Below are positions 12,601 through 24,584 of a DNA stretch of 64,000 bases, in pieces (the stretch's first letter is position 1; every line of letters begins with the position of its first letter). The notes below the pieces were generated by a model that ran no database searches, had not been told where the DNA came from, and saw only the letters and a program-made list of their open reading frames with translations. Position numbers and translations under genes: made by a program. The stretch lies in assembly GCA_950106755.1 (NCBI GenBank), contig OX467089.1:28873345-28937344 (forward strand), in the 5' to 3' direction. The stretch is from Climacium dendroides. Its lineage: Eukaryota; Streptophyta; Bryopsida; Hypnales; Climaciaceae.

Positions 12601-13045
12601 CAGACTATCCTAGGGATTGATCCATCGGTGCGTCCTTAATGTCTTCTTCAAAGGAAATAATCCCTTCTTCCGGAATAAGTGGTGAAAATCCCATGTCTCC
12701 TTCCGTCGTCTCCCGGAATTGTTGAACTCGATATGCCAGAGTGGAATCCGAATCTTTGGATTCGGTCCAGTTGGATGTGTATCCTTTTGGCATACTGGTT
12801 TCCCCCAAGTGTTCTTACGGACGCCAGGGTAAGATGACCAGAGGGTCTCCGAAAATGAAAGCCCTCTTCTCCCAATTGACCTTGACTTTGGCTAGGTACA
12901 ACCAAGGTCTACCCAGAAGCAAAGGAAACAGCTGGCCCTCTCCTATCCGAATCACCAGGTAGTTGAATGCGTAGGTATTCCCATGAATCTGGGTCAGTAA
13001 TCCGGATAGCTTCCCTACCGGAATGACCCGTGATTGATTCGCCAT
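9605..13045 (-). pseudogene. pol: gypsy pol: protease C-terminus, RT, RNase H, integrase (about ten stops, no frameshift)
   Basis: A single 1147-codon frame on the reverse strand. The protease C-terminal strand (LLLGRPWL) is near residue 40. RT has 'FIDDFVVFS' near residue 425. RNase H has 'LDASDWCLGAIL' and 'TDHDALKYLV'. The integrase has 'RSCDPCQ', 'EIDFIGPI' (Asp 1) and 'EIVSDRRTHF' (Asp 2). The expected catalytic Glu reads Lys ('GLTKRANG') and the first His of the HHCC finger appears as Tyr ('LYEGPAGGH'); both are single transitions. Stops fall at conserved Trp codons: FA-W-S (12326), LAR-W-I (11072), ARY-W-W-P (10598), EK-W-E (about 10470, TGA) and TR-W-I-G-P-Y (9734, TGA). One falls at the Gln-like codon of KTF-Q-RC (11711). 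One TAA and a few further TAGs complete the set. Not functional. Confidence 0.92.
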
Positions 13046-13046
13046 T

Positions 13047-16000
13047 TGTGAGTGCTCATTTAGTCACTCATGATTCGAAATTGTTTTTTTTGGATTTTAT
13101 AAAGTTTTGAGTGTAGTTTTATATACAAAAAGCCCAAAAAAGAGTGAATAACCAAAACGGAGATGTCACATACCAATATGACCATTGGTCCTAATTGAGG
13201 CATTTCTTGTTATTTGTAACCAAATTCTACATGTAGATAGGGTAAAAACCCAGAAATTGTACAAAATAACCATGTTTAGTAAAAATTGCCCAACTTGTCT
13301 AAACCTGCCTTTTAGTAACAGATCCTAACCAAATTGGTCCAAGGGAACTATGTAAAAACCTTAGTATAGATTCCCAAAGAGAGGTTTCAATTTTCCCATT
13401 CCATTGGCAAAATAGTAGAAACTCCAATTGTTAGCTTGTAGGTGAAGAAAACTCAAGACGAATCATAGGAGGGCATCTACAACTTAAGTACGGTAATTCA
13501 AAGTAGAAATCATGCTAGGAGTCCAATGAAGCAATTGGCTCACCAAGATTCCCTTCTATTTGGAAGATTCCCTTTTTTTATCGGAAGTTAAAGGAGATAG
13601 CAGGATTTGATTCTCCCTCCTTAGATGTGCAAAACAGGAATATGAGTTTGCACATCCCTTGTGGAACTCCATGAGAGGTTCCATGAAAATTCTCGGTTTT
13701 TTCTGATCTTCAAAAGATCTTTTTCCGGGTAGTCAACCGCTGAAAGTAATGATGGGAAATTCCTAGAAATTACCCAAGCAGCGGTAAAATCTCACTAAAA
13801 ATTAGGGTAGCTTCTTTTATGTTAATAACAAGCTCCAATAAGTTTCATGGCATTCCGATAGTCAGAAGATGCAAAACCATCAAGATCCTCCAAAATTGGC
13901 AAATTTAAAGATTAATTGTGGAGTTGACCGGCGTACGGGGAGCATACGGAATCGGATTAAGGTCAAAGCGGGGTCTTTTCTTACTCCCTTACACCTACTA
14001 AAGAGCTTAGGCTAGTTACTTTTCTTAGAAAAGTTGATCTCCAAAAGTTGGGTTTTTATCCAATTTTGGTCTTCTAGTTAGCGCTAGAAATCTTTGTGAT
14101 TTTGACGTAGGAAAAAGGGGAGGAGATTCCATTAGACTAAAAATGGCCTTCTGAAGCCAATGGCGCAATCCGTTTGTGATTTGGAGCATTTCTCCAAAAG
14201 TTAGGAATTTGAACCAAGGTAGAAGTGGAAATTGGGCAAATTAGATGAAAATCTTAATTGATAAGATTACCTTGTAGAAAAAGAGAGGAGGGGGGTGCCC
14301 TTGGAAGAGTATATAAGGGCACCCATTCTCCTCTCAAAACACCCCTTAGGTTCATTTTGAACCGCCTTGTTTTCATTTGGGTTCATTTAGTTGGATTTTG
14401 GCCATTTAGGCCAAGTTGCCAAATTTTGCGTGTTTTTTTGAGCATTTCAAGCTTTATTGTTGTTGTTTTTGAAGCTTTCTTTGAAGAACATTGGGGTCCC
14501 TTCAAAGTTTGCCTTTGTTGTGTATGTTTAAATTTTTTTTGTATTAACTTTGCTACGTTTCCAATTGGTTGAGTTTTATGTGGTTGTACTAATCTTGGAA
14601 CCTCTTCCACCATAAGTCTGGCTATGCTGTTGTGGAAGACTTCTAGTATTTGTGATGAAGTTATTGTACTAATCCTAGATCCTCCTCCACCATAAGTCTG
14701 CCTATGCCGTTGTGGAGGACTTCTAGTGTACGTTTTTTTCTTATCTAACCCTCTAAGTGGAAAATTCCTTAATTGAGAAATTCCCTAAGCTTGTTGTGGA
14801 TGTACTAATTTGTTGTAAACGTTCTTGAACTAACAAGTGTTTGTACTAACCTCCTTGCTCTAACAAATTTTGAATCAAGTTCAACTTTTTTGAAATTGTC
14901 TTGTGCACTTGTGGTTTTGTCAAAATCGGCGAAGCTTTGACTTTGTGTATTAGAAATTGTCTTAGAAATTAGAGTGTTATTAAAAAGACGGCAAAGCTTT
15001 GACTTCGTGGGATTTGAACTCTTAGTTATTTTCATTTTGACGGTGAAGCTTTGAACCTCTCCTTTCTTTTCATCATTTCTATGTAGTTAGGCCTTTTGGC
15101 CTTAATTTGGTCAAGTTGTCATTTTTAATATTAGTCTTTCTTTAGGGCCGAGACCAAGGGTGTAGTCAGGCCGCTAAGAAGAAGGGTCAGTACAAATTGA
15201 AGTTCAAAATCTCATAGTAAAGGTCAAGAGCTTTCCAAAAACATAAAATACAAAGAAATTCAAGCTAAAATGAGTAAGATATAAGCGGATGAAGTTTCAG
15301 ACACTAATTAGGACTCAAAACTTCATCCATGCATAACTTCTACTAGAAAAGTTCGATTTGCAAGTTCCACATCAACTTAGAAAGCTAGTTTTAGCCTCTA
15401 CAAGGAAAACATATTAGAAGTCTAAAAATAGTAAGCTGTCAAAAGTCAGACCGAGAGCTAAAGCATTTGATAAGGAAATTAAAAAATAGATTAGAAGGGA
15501 AGAAGGATAGATTAGGGAGGTGTGATTAGCAAGGAAGAATGCAAAACAAAGTTCTATCTCACCACTCTTTCAACTCTTCTAGCTTAGACTAAGTTTGAGT
15601 TCAAAAACTCAATAGGAATGATAGTTGTGAATTGAAAACCAAATTGTTAGATTGTTATAGTTGAAGTTGAAGAAGGAGAAATCTCAAGTATCTAGAACAA
15701 CCAATAGGATTGAGACACGAAGGGTGGACCATGTGAAATATCGCAAGGTGTCATTAAGCAAGCGAAAAATGGAAAAGTAGTGGTTAGGAGGTCAAGAGCT
15801 TTCTAAGCCAACCATTAGAAAAGTATAGTATAAAATCCCAAATAGAAGAAAGGAGGAATAGTTGCAAATTTGTATTAAAAGTCTACTTTCAAGCAGTGAG
15901 CATAAATTACTGAGCGACGGAACCATAGAGAAAAATGGAGATCCTGGAAGACTCATCTACAACGTCCAAGACGACTCACAAAGTGAGGTAAGATTCTAAA

Positions 16001-16712
16001 TACCCAAATTACTATCAAATTGCAAAGTAGATGGTTTTAAATACCTTAGCCGAACTAACCTTTCAAGTCAGAATATTAAAACTAGATTTTCTCCAAGTTT
16101 TAGATTCAGATTGTGATACCTTTAGTTTAGAGGTTTTCAAAAATGTCTCACACTTAGAAATCCAACGAAAAATGAGAAAGATAGAGACGGATGAAGTTTA
16201 GGGGTCAAAATGAATGAAAGTTAGACAAATCATCCAAAGTCAACCATATTAGAAAGTCAAATAGTAAATAGAGTTCAGAGACCAAAAGTCAAATCTCAAG
16301 TAAAATTATAAGGTAGATTAGTAGAAATCAATGGATGAAGTTTGATGAACCAATTAACGGTCAAACTTCATCCTTCCATAACTATTGTTAGAAAGCTTGG
16401 ATGAGGACGAGTTTTATATTTTTAGAAATGGAATAACATGTTCTATCACTTAAAAATGATAAATCTAGACTTAATTCATTTTGAATAAAAACCACATTGG
16501 CTTAGTTAGTTGAGATAAAAGGGTAAAACTTATAGTTATTTAGAATTTCTTGTTGTTTTGTTTATTTTTCACATGTAAGAGTTAGAAAAGATCCATTGCT
16601 TGTAAGGCACAATGGATTGACGCTAGGCACCCTTAGGACAAAACTTACAAAACAATACTAAGAACCTAGTTGTGCAACGCTAGTTTACCATGGGTGGGTA
16701 AAAAAGTGCTCA
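13047..16712 (+). mobile_element. Insertion inside the protease gene, probable solo LTR of another family
   Basis: It separates the two halves of the protease: the active-site half at 16717-16982 and the C-terminal half starting at 13045. The insert begins TGTGAGTGCTCATTT and ends AAAAAAGTGCTCA. It is flanked by CATT (13043-13046 and 16713-16716), with a fifth base mismatched. TG..CA ends, a TATA box at 14309 and no coding capacity fit a 3.67-kb solo LTR. The ends also form imperfect inverted repeats (GTGAG..CTCAC), so a TIR element is possible. Internally there is a duplicated block 'ccataagtctg' (14610-14730) and a thrice-repeated 'gaagctttga' motif (14930-15050). No gene seen. Confidence 0.65.
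14309..14318 (+). promoter_or_regulatory. TATA box in the 3.67-kb insertion
   Basis: AGTATATAAGG, about 1.26 kb from the insertion start, followed by a C-rich 'ctcctctcaaaacacccctt' stretch. It supports an LTR-like promoter reading on the plus strand. Confidence 0.45.
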
Positions 16713-16716
16713 CATT

Positions 16717-19067
16717 ATCCGTAGCGTTTGTTGAGTATTCTCAAAGGAGGTATACCCTAGATCAAACGCCGTACTCTCGAGGATTAAGTTCACTCCGGAT
16801 CCTCCGTCCACTGGAACGTTCCGGATGGTACATCCGTCAATCTCTACCGTCAATTCTGAAGCTCCAAAGTCTTCTAGCTCTACGAAGTTGACCGCAGTAG
16901 GTGGGAGTCTGATTGCCTGTCTACGTGATCGGACCAAAGACTCCTTCAGTTGTTTCTGATAATTAGGATTATCATGTAACAACTGACCGATGGTAATATT
17001 GGCCTTTTGGGCCTTGATATCCTAAAGGATATTATACTCATCCACCCGGATTCGGGAATCCGGTCTGAGTATAGTCTCCGACACAATCACCTCCCAGATC
17101 GGTTCATCCGGTCCTTGTGTCCGAATAATCTCCTCTCTAACTTCTTGGCTAACGTCCGAAAATTGGAGAGCGACTGCTACCCCTTCTTCAGCTTGCGCTA
17201 CGCCTCCTTCACTCTGGGATTCTCCGGAATGGTCCAAAGGGTCCGGAGTTTTGCTTGCCCCCGTCGTCCAGCGATGAAGACGGAACATTCTTCTTTCTTT
17301 AGCACACTTACGGGTGGAGCTACGGGTGTTCACTTGGGTGACTTGGATTGCTCGTTCTTCCGTTAGCTCCACCGGACACCGTCAACGATCCAGATTCTTG
17401 ATGCCCTCGGTGTTTTCGTAGTTCAACGTTGTCTTCTCTCGAGATGGCACCTCCACTTGTTTGAACGTGACCCGCGGACGTGCCGGTTCCGGACATTCCT
17501 CGACGTGATGTCCATACTCCCAGCAGTTTTGGCAAGGCAAGGGTAAAGGCTTGCCTTGTTCGGATTTGGGGTATGGTCACTGGTTCAAATAGTGGAATGG
17601 ATCTCCACAATTGAAGCATGCCCTATATTGCTTTTCCATCGGGATCGATGGTCTTGATGGAAGGGAAGGCCCTCCATAAGATCCTGCCGGTCGCTGCATG
17701 ATGGTGTAATGTCTGGCTGGTTCAGTGTACTTCGGATTCGAAAGGTACGGAGCTCGATAGAGCTGCTGTGGAGCTCAACCCCTTACGTATGCTGGAGCAA
17801 CTTAGTACACTGGTACCTCCTCCGTCTCTTCTTCCTCAAGTTCCGGAAGGGTGTAGTAAACTGCTCCCTCCTCATCTACGAATTGTACCTTCCGAGGCGG
17901 TAGTCGGAAACACTCATTTGGATAGTGTCCGGCTTGTCCACATCGTGTACACCAAACATTCGCTCTTGCTGCCAAAAGAATTCGTCGTTGCTTGCCACTT
18001 TTCACCAGCTGTACTTTGATGGTAGCCAAACTCTCTTGGATTTCTCTAATCGCTCGTTTTGACTCCACCTCCGGCTCTTCCTTCACTTTTACAATAGCTC
18101 AGTTTGATACTCGTCGATAGCCTTTAGATGTCTTCTTCCTTGGCGCGGGCTGGTCCGAGTCACTGTCTTCCGACTCGGAAAATTCCTCCTAAGATTCGGA
18201 ATTGTCGGACTCGGATGAGCTTGATCTCTAGTTCTTCTTTTCCTTCTTGTCTTGTCCGGTCTTGCCCTTCTTTTCCCTTCTCAGGGATTTGCGTAGAGAC
18301 TGCTTGGAATTCTCGTAATGTTGGACTGCCTCCATAGCTTCTTGAAGAGTGGCCAGTCTGGACGATCAGATTTGGAACCCCATTCTTTCTGGAAATCCTG
18401 CCACATACCATTCAATCTGTACACTCTAGCTACCCCGGGGGTTAGTTTGGCAATCAAACCCTTTACTCTTTGCCAATATACTGAGCCGTCCTAGTGCTCT
18501 GGCCTCTCCTCCAGCCTCCCTGAACATCAGTACAAATTCATCCGTCAACTGATCCCAGTTCGTCCGGATGTTGTGCGGTAGATCGTTATACCATTTTAAG
18601 GCTTTTGTCTTAAGTAATCCAGGGAGGATCCGGAGTCTCGTTCCATCATCCTCCTGATTGGCTTAGGCAGTGGAATTGAATTCCACCAATCAATTGTCTA
18701 CATCCTGACTACCGTCACTGTAAAACGTAGAATACTTCAATCGGATGACTTGTCTGGCCATTTCTTCCGGTTGGACCTCCAAGTCTTCCGGCTGGACCTC
18801 CAAGTCTTCCGATGGTGGTCTGAATGAACTTGGGTTGTCCGTACTATCAGTAATATCCTTCGGACTAGGCGTAGTTTCGAAGGCTAAATCTGGAACTGAA
18901 ACGTCCTCTAGTGGGCTAGGTATAACTATGCTATCTTCTAGTTGTTCTATACTAGATGAGCGAATGACTAGAGTTCTTCTTGAAGTACTCTGATTCCGTC
19001 TTCCCCGGGCTACAGCACTTTGGGTGGTGACTCTAATTCTCTCACTCTCACTAGTTCCTCGCCTCAT
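16717..19067 (-). pseudogene. gag: gypsy gag and protease N-terminus, with three zinc knuckles
   Basis: Starts at ATG 19067 (MRRGTSESE) with a disordered S/T/P-rich N-terminus containing a short duplicated 'EDLEVQP'. The capsid-like core includes 'KWYNDLPHNIRTNWDQL' and 'FVLMFREAGGEA', typical of retrotransposon gag. Next come an acidic segment and CCHC knuckles: one 'CTRCGQAGHYPNEC' (about 17960), one near 17600 whose last Cys is a TGA ('CFNCGDPFHYLNQ'), and one 'CQNCWEYGHHVEEC' (about 17520). The protease active site reads 'VDGGSGVNLI' (about 16790), a D-G-G variant of D-T/S-G. Internal stops include TGA at an N-W-L position, TAA, TAG and TGA, and the frame shifts between about 18480 and 18300. 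The protease continues at 13045 beyond the insertion. Confidence 0.85.
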
Positions 19068-19218
19068 ACAAAAAAAAAGTTACCGCCTCTCCTGCTCCTA
19101 TTCCAGCCTGAATAGGTCTTCTTCCTGCTACTCCGGTAGTGTAAATAACTTGAATATGAAGTTATCCTATAATTCCATAATTATCAAGTCCCCGGCAGCA
19201 GCGCTAGAAATCATTCCA

Positions 19219-21326
19219 TGTAGTGATTAGTCGGACGAGTATTCCTCCAGTTAGCCCTTAATTCTCACCAAAGGCTCACTTAGATTAACCGCTCCAGAAT
19301 CGTTCCCATGAGGACTTGAGCACTATAAGAAAACCTTGTTTTACGTGATGGATTGACATCAAAAGGAACGGATTTTAGGTGACATCAAAAAACAAACCCA
19401 TGTTTTTATGTCAACAACGATGTCCATTGATGTTATATTGGACATCATTGTTGACATAAAAACATGGTTTTTTTTTTTCAATATTACCTAAAATCCGTTC
19501 CTTTTGACATCAATAAATTTTGGTTTCTTATAGTGGAGATTTATAGATTCATAGGCTAACTTGACCTAAGTATTTACTTTCTCTCCTTCTTACTAATCCA
19601 AACTAAAGGTTCGGTCCAGCTGCTAGTGCCGGATGGGTTCCGAACAATTCCGGAAACCGTTTAGTTGCCCCTTCCAGGATCCCTGGGTTTAGATAACGAG
19701 TGGCCAAATCCACCGTCCAAATGCTTACTGTGTCCGGAAACACGTTCTCTCTCTCTCTCTCAACCTTTCTACCTCTAATACTGATGCTAAACTAACGCTT
19801 CAGGGACCGAAAGTGTCCTACTATTCCGTCACCTCACAGATCCGGAATGCTTACTAGACCAGGTCATGCAAGGACGATCAAGGACTACAACGACATTCTA
19901 GCATTACCTTAACACTGAGCCTCCCGTCGACCGGGTGGATATCCTCGCACTCTCTTGGGCGTTGCGCCGGGGCTTTAACTCCGTCTATAGGGAATTCCGG
20001 CATCCGGAATTTGGGCACTTCTTGCAAACTCCCGTACACGGAAGTTGCTAGCAACCTCTCAGATATCCTTACACCTAAGGCCGTATCCTACCCTCAGGCT
20101 ATACCGGCATCCAGGCGGTAGTACACTAACACTACTGTCGGAACAATCCGGCCAATCTCCCCATCAAGTTAGTGACGTCCGGAAACCATTCACAAAGTCC
20201 ACTCTTGCTACTCAAGGTAAGTTCTCAGCATCTGGAAAAGCACGAATGGAACACCCCCCCACAAGCATGTACCAAATACAAAAAGTAAGAGAATAGAAAC
20301 CTCCAAACACTTGAATTAGGCTCAAAAAGATACAAGCTGAAAATAATGGGACGGATGTGAATGACTACAAAGGTCCACCAAAACCGACTTATACTAAAAC
20401 TAACATCATTCTAAAAATCCCACAAAACATTCCTATTGGCCCGCTAGATTTCCAGTAATCTCCTAGATTCTATTTTTCCGACTTTGACGGCCGGACTCCG
20501 GTATTGTCGCTAATATCTACACTACTGCCCACTATTCCTCTGGATCCTTATCCGTGGGAGGAGTAAGGTCCTTCAACGAGTCCAGATTGATCTACTTCCG
20601 GCTACTCTTTGGAGAAAACAAATCCGGACCCTTTGCTCCCCATGTTGGTGAGGTTCCGTCGCAAGCGCTCTAGCCGGTCCTCCTCGGTTGGAATTTCTGG
20701 CACCACCTTCATCACCGGAATCGTCCTCGGCTGGGGTGGTGGTAGTGGCATCTCTTTGTCCGAGTCTTCTGGTAGATCTTTCAACTTGCGCCGGCTCGCC
20801 CTAGAAGCCATCATAGTCACAGGAAAACCTCACACAATCTCTTTCCACCCCTCGTGCTTACAAAATGTCACTCTGGAACCTTCTACACGATTGCAATTCA
20901 CACAGTCCCTCAGTCTACCGGAAATCTCTAAGAGCTGGGAAGGCGGAAAAACGTAGATGTAAGGAAATAAGAAAGCAATTGTGTCTTCCGCCGGCTACAG
21001 TTCTCCTCTTATACTTGCCAGACGGACGGACGGACGGTCGGATGAAAGTACGGGATAGATTTTGGCGGTAAAACCTAACCCTAGTACGGATCCGGTTTCC
21101 GGCTTTTAGGGCCGACATCGTCATCCGATTTCCGGAACTTTCTAGGATTCCAGAATTAGGTTTTTATACCTAATGGAATTTTTTACGAATCCGGAGATCC
21201 GGTATTCCTGAATTTTTCTAAATTCCTATGAGAACTCAAAAACTCTCCTTTTTAAGGGAACAATTTTTGAGATTTCTCGTCAAATGCTAGTGTTTTGGGC
21301 CTAGCATGTGGGATCACATTCCCACA
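19219..21326 (-). repeat. 5' LTR of the gypsy element, MITE-bearing
   Basis: 2108 bp including the 215-bp MITE. Terminal TG..CA and the same ends as the other family-1 LTRs. It keeps the TATA region (inverted at 21007-21016) missing from the 3' LTR, and a short N-terminal stub of the LTR frame (20602-20820). The MITE-distal 950 bp is nearly identical to the 3' LTR. The MITE-proximal 600 bp carries about 17 substitutions, mostly C-to-T or G-to-A in this copy. Confidence 0.9.
19321..19535. mobile_element. CACTA-derived MITE, 215 bp
   Basis: Ends CACTATAAGAAAACC / GGTTTCTTATAGTG and is a long imperfect palindrome throughout. It has a 3-bp target duplication GAG (19318-19320 and 19536-19538). 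The sister LTR at about 8041 retains the uninterrupted target, proving insertion after the retrotransposon landed. CACTA termini and a 3-bp duplication place it with En/Spm-type non-autonomous elements. Confidence 0.92.
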
Positions 21327-21331
21327 ATGGG

Positions 21332-23898
21332 CAAGTTTAACCTCTCTTGGGTTTCATTTGGGTTGCTGAATTGGGCAAGAACAAGAGTAGAAAGGGGGTA
21401 ATGCAAACCAATAGAAGGGAGACATCACCTATTTCACACCCATTAGACATTTTAGGGAGCAATCTTGAAAAAGAGAAGATTGGGGGTCGTAGGATGAATA
21501 TTGGACCTTGAATGTTTTTTCTTGACTACTGCTATGCCTTCTCTCCCTTGACTATGCTTCTTTTTCTACATCACCCCCTACCAAGAAATGTTCCATTTAT
21601 AAGGTGGACTAATTACTTCTAATAGCCTCTTCATAACATGCGAAATCTTCATAATTGATAATTACAGATTTTTCACATTGATAGACTTCACCACTCATAA
21701 TCCTCACATACTCCATTCTCTTTACAAGAACACAAAACACACCAAGTTAATACGTTGGTCTTAGGGGATGGCTTTCCTCACAAATTTCCGATTTAATCAG
21801 CAGGTCACATAGGGTAGCGCCGGTGTCGTAGCACAGAGTAAGAAATTTCCCTATTATACTCACAAAAATCACCCTAGAGCATAACAAAATGACCCTAAAG
21901 ATCAAACCCACGAGATCCTGTGAAGTAGCTAACTCTAACAAGGAGATAAACCCAATTAAACCCTTCAATTCTACTTTCCGGTTCTACCTCTGAAAACCGG
22001 AACATCCAAAACCAACCGGAAAACTACGACTGGACTGTATCCTACTTCCGGTTTTACTAGTTCCACGGTCTCTGGACTAACTTTTCAATTCTGGACTCTC
22101 CAACTTCCGGTCCTAAGTACCCTCCTGGGCAGATCCGGTGTCGGGTAATAAGAGTTTGCTTAGAGGAAACACAGGATTTTTTGCTGCAACTAGAAGTGAT
22201 TAGGTTTGGGAGCAAGTGAAAACAAAGTCAAGTCTTTGATTTATAACACCAAACTAAGAGAATACAATAGAAGATAATACTTCAAGTGGAGGGAACTAAA
22301 GCTGTCCGTAAATAAATGGATGAACCATCAAGGTAAAAGAATAACTTGAATACGCAAGAGTATGTATACAAGTATAGGTAGAAATACTTGTATTCAAATA
22401 CAAACGTTTTTATACCAAATATACAATATGTATAAAAGTCGTGTATGTATAGTCGTACAATACAAGTATAAAATACGCATAAAATTTGTGTATGTATATA
22501 CATATAAATATGTGTATATAAATATGTAGAATACGTATATAGTAGACCGTATATACACCATATAAATACTAATACAAGTGTTTGTGTGGTTCTAAATGAA
22601 GTAGGAATCAAAACTGCAAGCCTTGAAACCTCTTGAAGAAAGCAGCAACACTAAAATAGATGCTCCAAATACATCATAATCTCAAATGAAGTGTGTTATA
22701 AGTTTATGGAAAGCTAACAACACCATCTACTCTTCCTCCAAATTTCAGCAGAATCAAACTTACAAGTCATAAGTTTTAGTCTTTCAAAGTTGGTGCTCCA
22801 AAATCCCTTGGCAACCGAACATGCATACACCTTGTAAGACATAAAATGCTCAAAAACGCTCCAAATTGCTTGATATTTGAGTCTTTGAAAAGCTTAAAGT
22901 ATCATAAAGATCTCCTCAAAAACTGAACTCAAAATTCCAAATACTCCTCCTTCTATAGCACTCCAAACTTAGGCACTTCAAATTTGCTTGACAACTGAAT
23001 GTGCATGTACTAGTTTCGGCCACAAAATGTTCAATAATACTCTAAAACTCTTGAAACTTGAAAGGTTGGAATCCTAACTTGCCTAAAAACTCTACACCAA
23101 ATTTTCAATTCCAAATTCCACCCTACCTAAGTTCTATGACACTCCAAATTCAAAGCTAAAGTTTGTAGAAGTGGTCTCTAACTTCATCTCCTTCTTCCTA
23201 TCACTCCTTCACATTTCCGTCTATAACTTTTGTTTCACAAACTCAATTTACAAGTGTGATAGCTTTTTGAAAAGCTAACAATAAGACCTACACTTACTCT
23301 AAATTTCACTTGAATACAAGAAATATTGAGTCTGCAGGAGAGGCTCGAAGTCTCCACTTCTCTAATCGGATAGCAGCAGACCTTCCCTCACTCTTTTACT
23401 CATAACTTTCTCATAACAACTCCAAATCAAGTGAAACTAGTGCCAAAAGAAGCGCAAGAACAAGATGTGCAACTCTGCCAAATCTCAAATCAAAATTCGT
23501 CTCCTACACAAAGCCATAGTCGCTCGAAATCACAGTATGCAAAAAAACTTTTTCCTTTTCCCATAACAACACACAACAAAAAAAAAAGCGGAGGAGGAAG
23601 CTCCCTCCTTCCTTATCTCCTCTCCTAAGGACCACATCAGCCCATGACTTGACCCATAAGGCATCTAGAAGCCCATTGGTTGAGGTACTACTCCCTCTTA
23701 TCTCCACTACATCTTCTATTCATTTACTAAAAGCTTAGAAATTCAACTAGAAGGGAAAAACCAAGTAGGAAAAAAAACCCTTCTCACAACTTATTGTAGG
23801 AACTTTAGAACAAGTTAAGGTTCCTCTAAACTCAACATAAAAAAACATTGGAATACAAATCAACCGCTCTTAAAGGTATTTTGAGAGGAAATAAACGA
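21332..23898. other. Non-coding retroelement debris
   Basis: No gene seen. Positions 21815-21935 resemble 39212-39330 (shared 'gtgtcg.agcacag.gtaag' and 'actctaaagatc.aaccca' words), a leader-like segment of LTR family 2. Positions 22280-22610 are a low-complexity 'tatgtata/acaagtata' tract. Positions 22620-23400 contain repeated 'cttcaaa..aactccaaa' words without clear period. Confidence 0.5.
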
Positions 23899-24321
23899 CT
23901 AAACATGTGAAAACTCAAGGATTTGAAGAACTACTTCGGAAATGAAACTAGCCCTCCGTTGACTGCTCAAATGACTGAGTTGCCCTTGAAGCCAAAGGCG
24001 ATGCCCAACTTCACTTGAAATGCGACTAACCATCTGCCTTTCAGCGTTATTCTCAAAACGTCCTTCAAATATCATTTGATGATCTCTAGAAAGCGTAGAT
24101 TCAGCCTCCAAAACAATAATCAAGGCCCTGGTATCAAGTTGAATACTTGCAGCTGCAAATTGAAAAATACTTGGATCTGGATCTGTTCGCGGTTGAACAC
24201 AACGCTCAGAAGGCTCAACTTCATCGCGTACACGACGTCTTGAAGTAGAAGGCAAATCAGGATCAAACAGCGGTTGAGATAATGGTAGCTCCCAATCCTC
24301 AAGATTCTGCGAATCCATCAC
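23899..24321 (-). pseudogene. gag-like N-terminal fragment of LTR family 2
   Basis: A 140-codon reverse-strand frame starting about 200 bp downstream of a tRNA-Met-type primer-binding site, where gag normally begins. Composition is acidic then helical, with no diagnostic motif. It stops at 23899 with no downstream pol, so the element is truncated. The gag call rests on position only. Confidence 0.4.
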
Positions 24322-24524
24322 TACAAATAACTGAATCCAAAATCAAAGCCTAAACAGGTTCTTCTAAACCAAGGAATGTAACCCATTCCCTTTATACAAA
24401 ACTAATAGCTTCATTGAGAAGCTAATTCCAATTAACCAATCCCAAGTCAAATATTTATAGGTATATGTTTTTGTCTCAAAAGAAAACCTATGTAGAAATG
24501 GATCAAGGTACACTACTTCGTTCA

Positions 24525-24534
24525 TCTGATACCA
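24525..24534 (-). other. Primer-binding site, initiator tRNA-Met type
   Basis: Reads TGGTATCAGA on the reverse strand, the common plant retrotransposon PBS complementary to initiator tRNA-Met. It lies five bases beyond the LTR end proposed at 24540. Confidence 0.7.
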
Positions 24535-24584
24535 CACGATGCAACCATCAACGGTATAAAACCGTTGTGGGGCTAACAATCAAC

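Larger units (their letters stand above)
7940..21326 (-). mobile_element. Ty3/gypsy LTR retrotransposon, family 1, nested insertions
   Basis: Complete 13.4-kb element on the reverse strand. It is bounded by perfect TSDs ATGGG (7935-7939 and 21327-21331). The 5' LTR is 19219-21326 and the 3' LTR 7940-9567. A polypurine tract lies at 9568-9583 and a TGG-initiated primer-binding position directly follows the 5' LTR (19218 downward). Internal order on its own strand is gag (zinc knuckles), protease, RT, RNase H, integrase, which is Ty3/gypsy order. No chromodomain follows the integrase and the integrase style is Tat/Athila-like (inference). A 3.67-kb insertion splits the protease and a 215-bp MITE sits in the 5' LTR. 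The internal frames are defective. Confidence 0.93.

Noticed and set aside
14258..14572. 104-residue forward frame in the 3.67-kb insertion
   Set aside because: It spans the TATA box and has no family features.
8552..20296. Identical 83-residue frames at 8552-8803 and 20045-20296
   Set aside because: They are identical because both lie in the duplicated LTRs. The solo LTR does not preserve the frame.
22282..22611. 109-residue Tyr/Phe-rich reverse frame
   Set aside because: It is a translation of a low-complexity TATA/ACAAGT tract.
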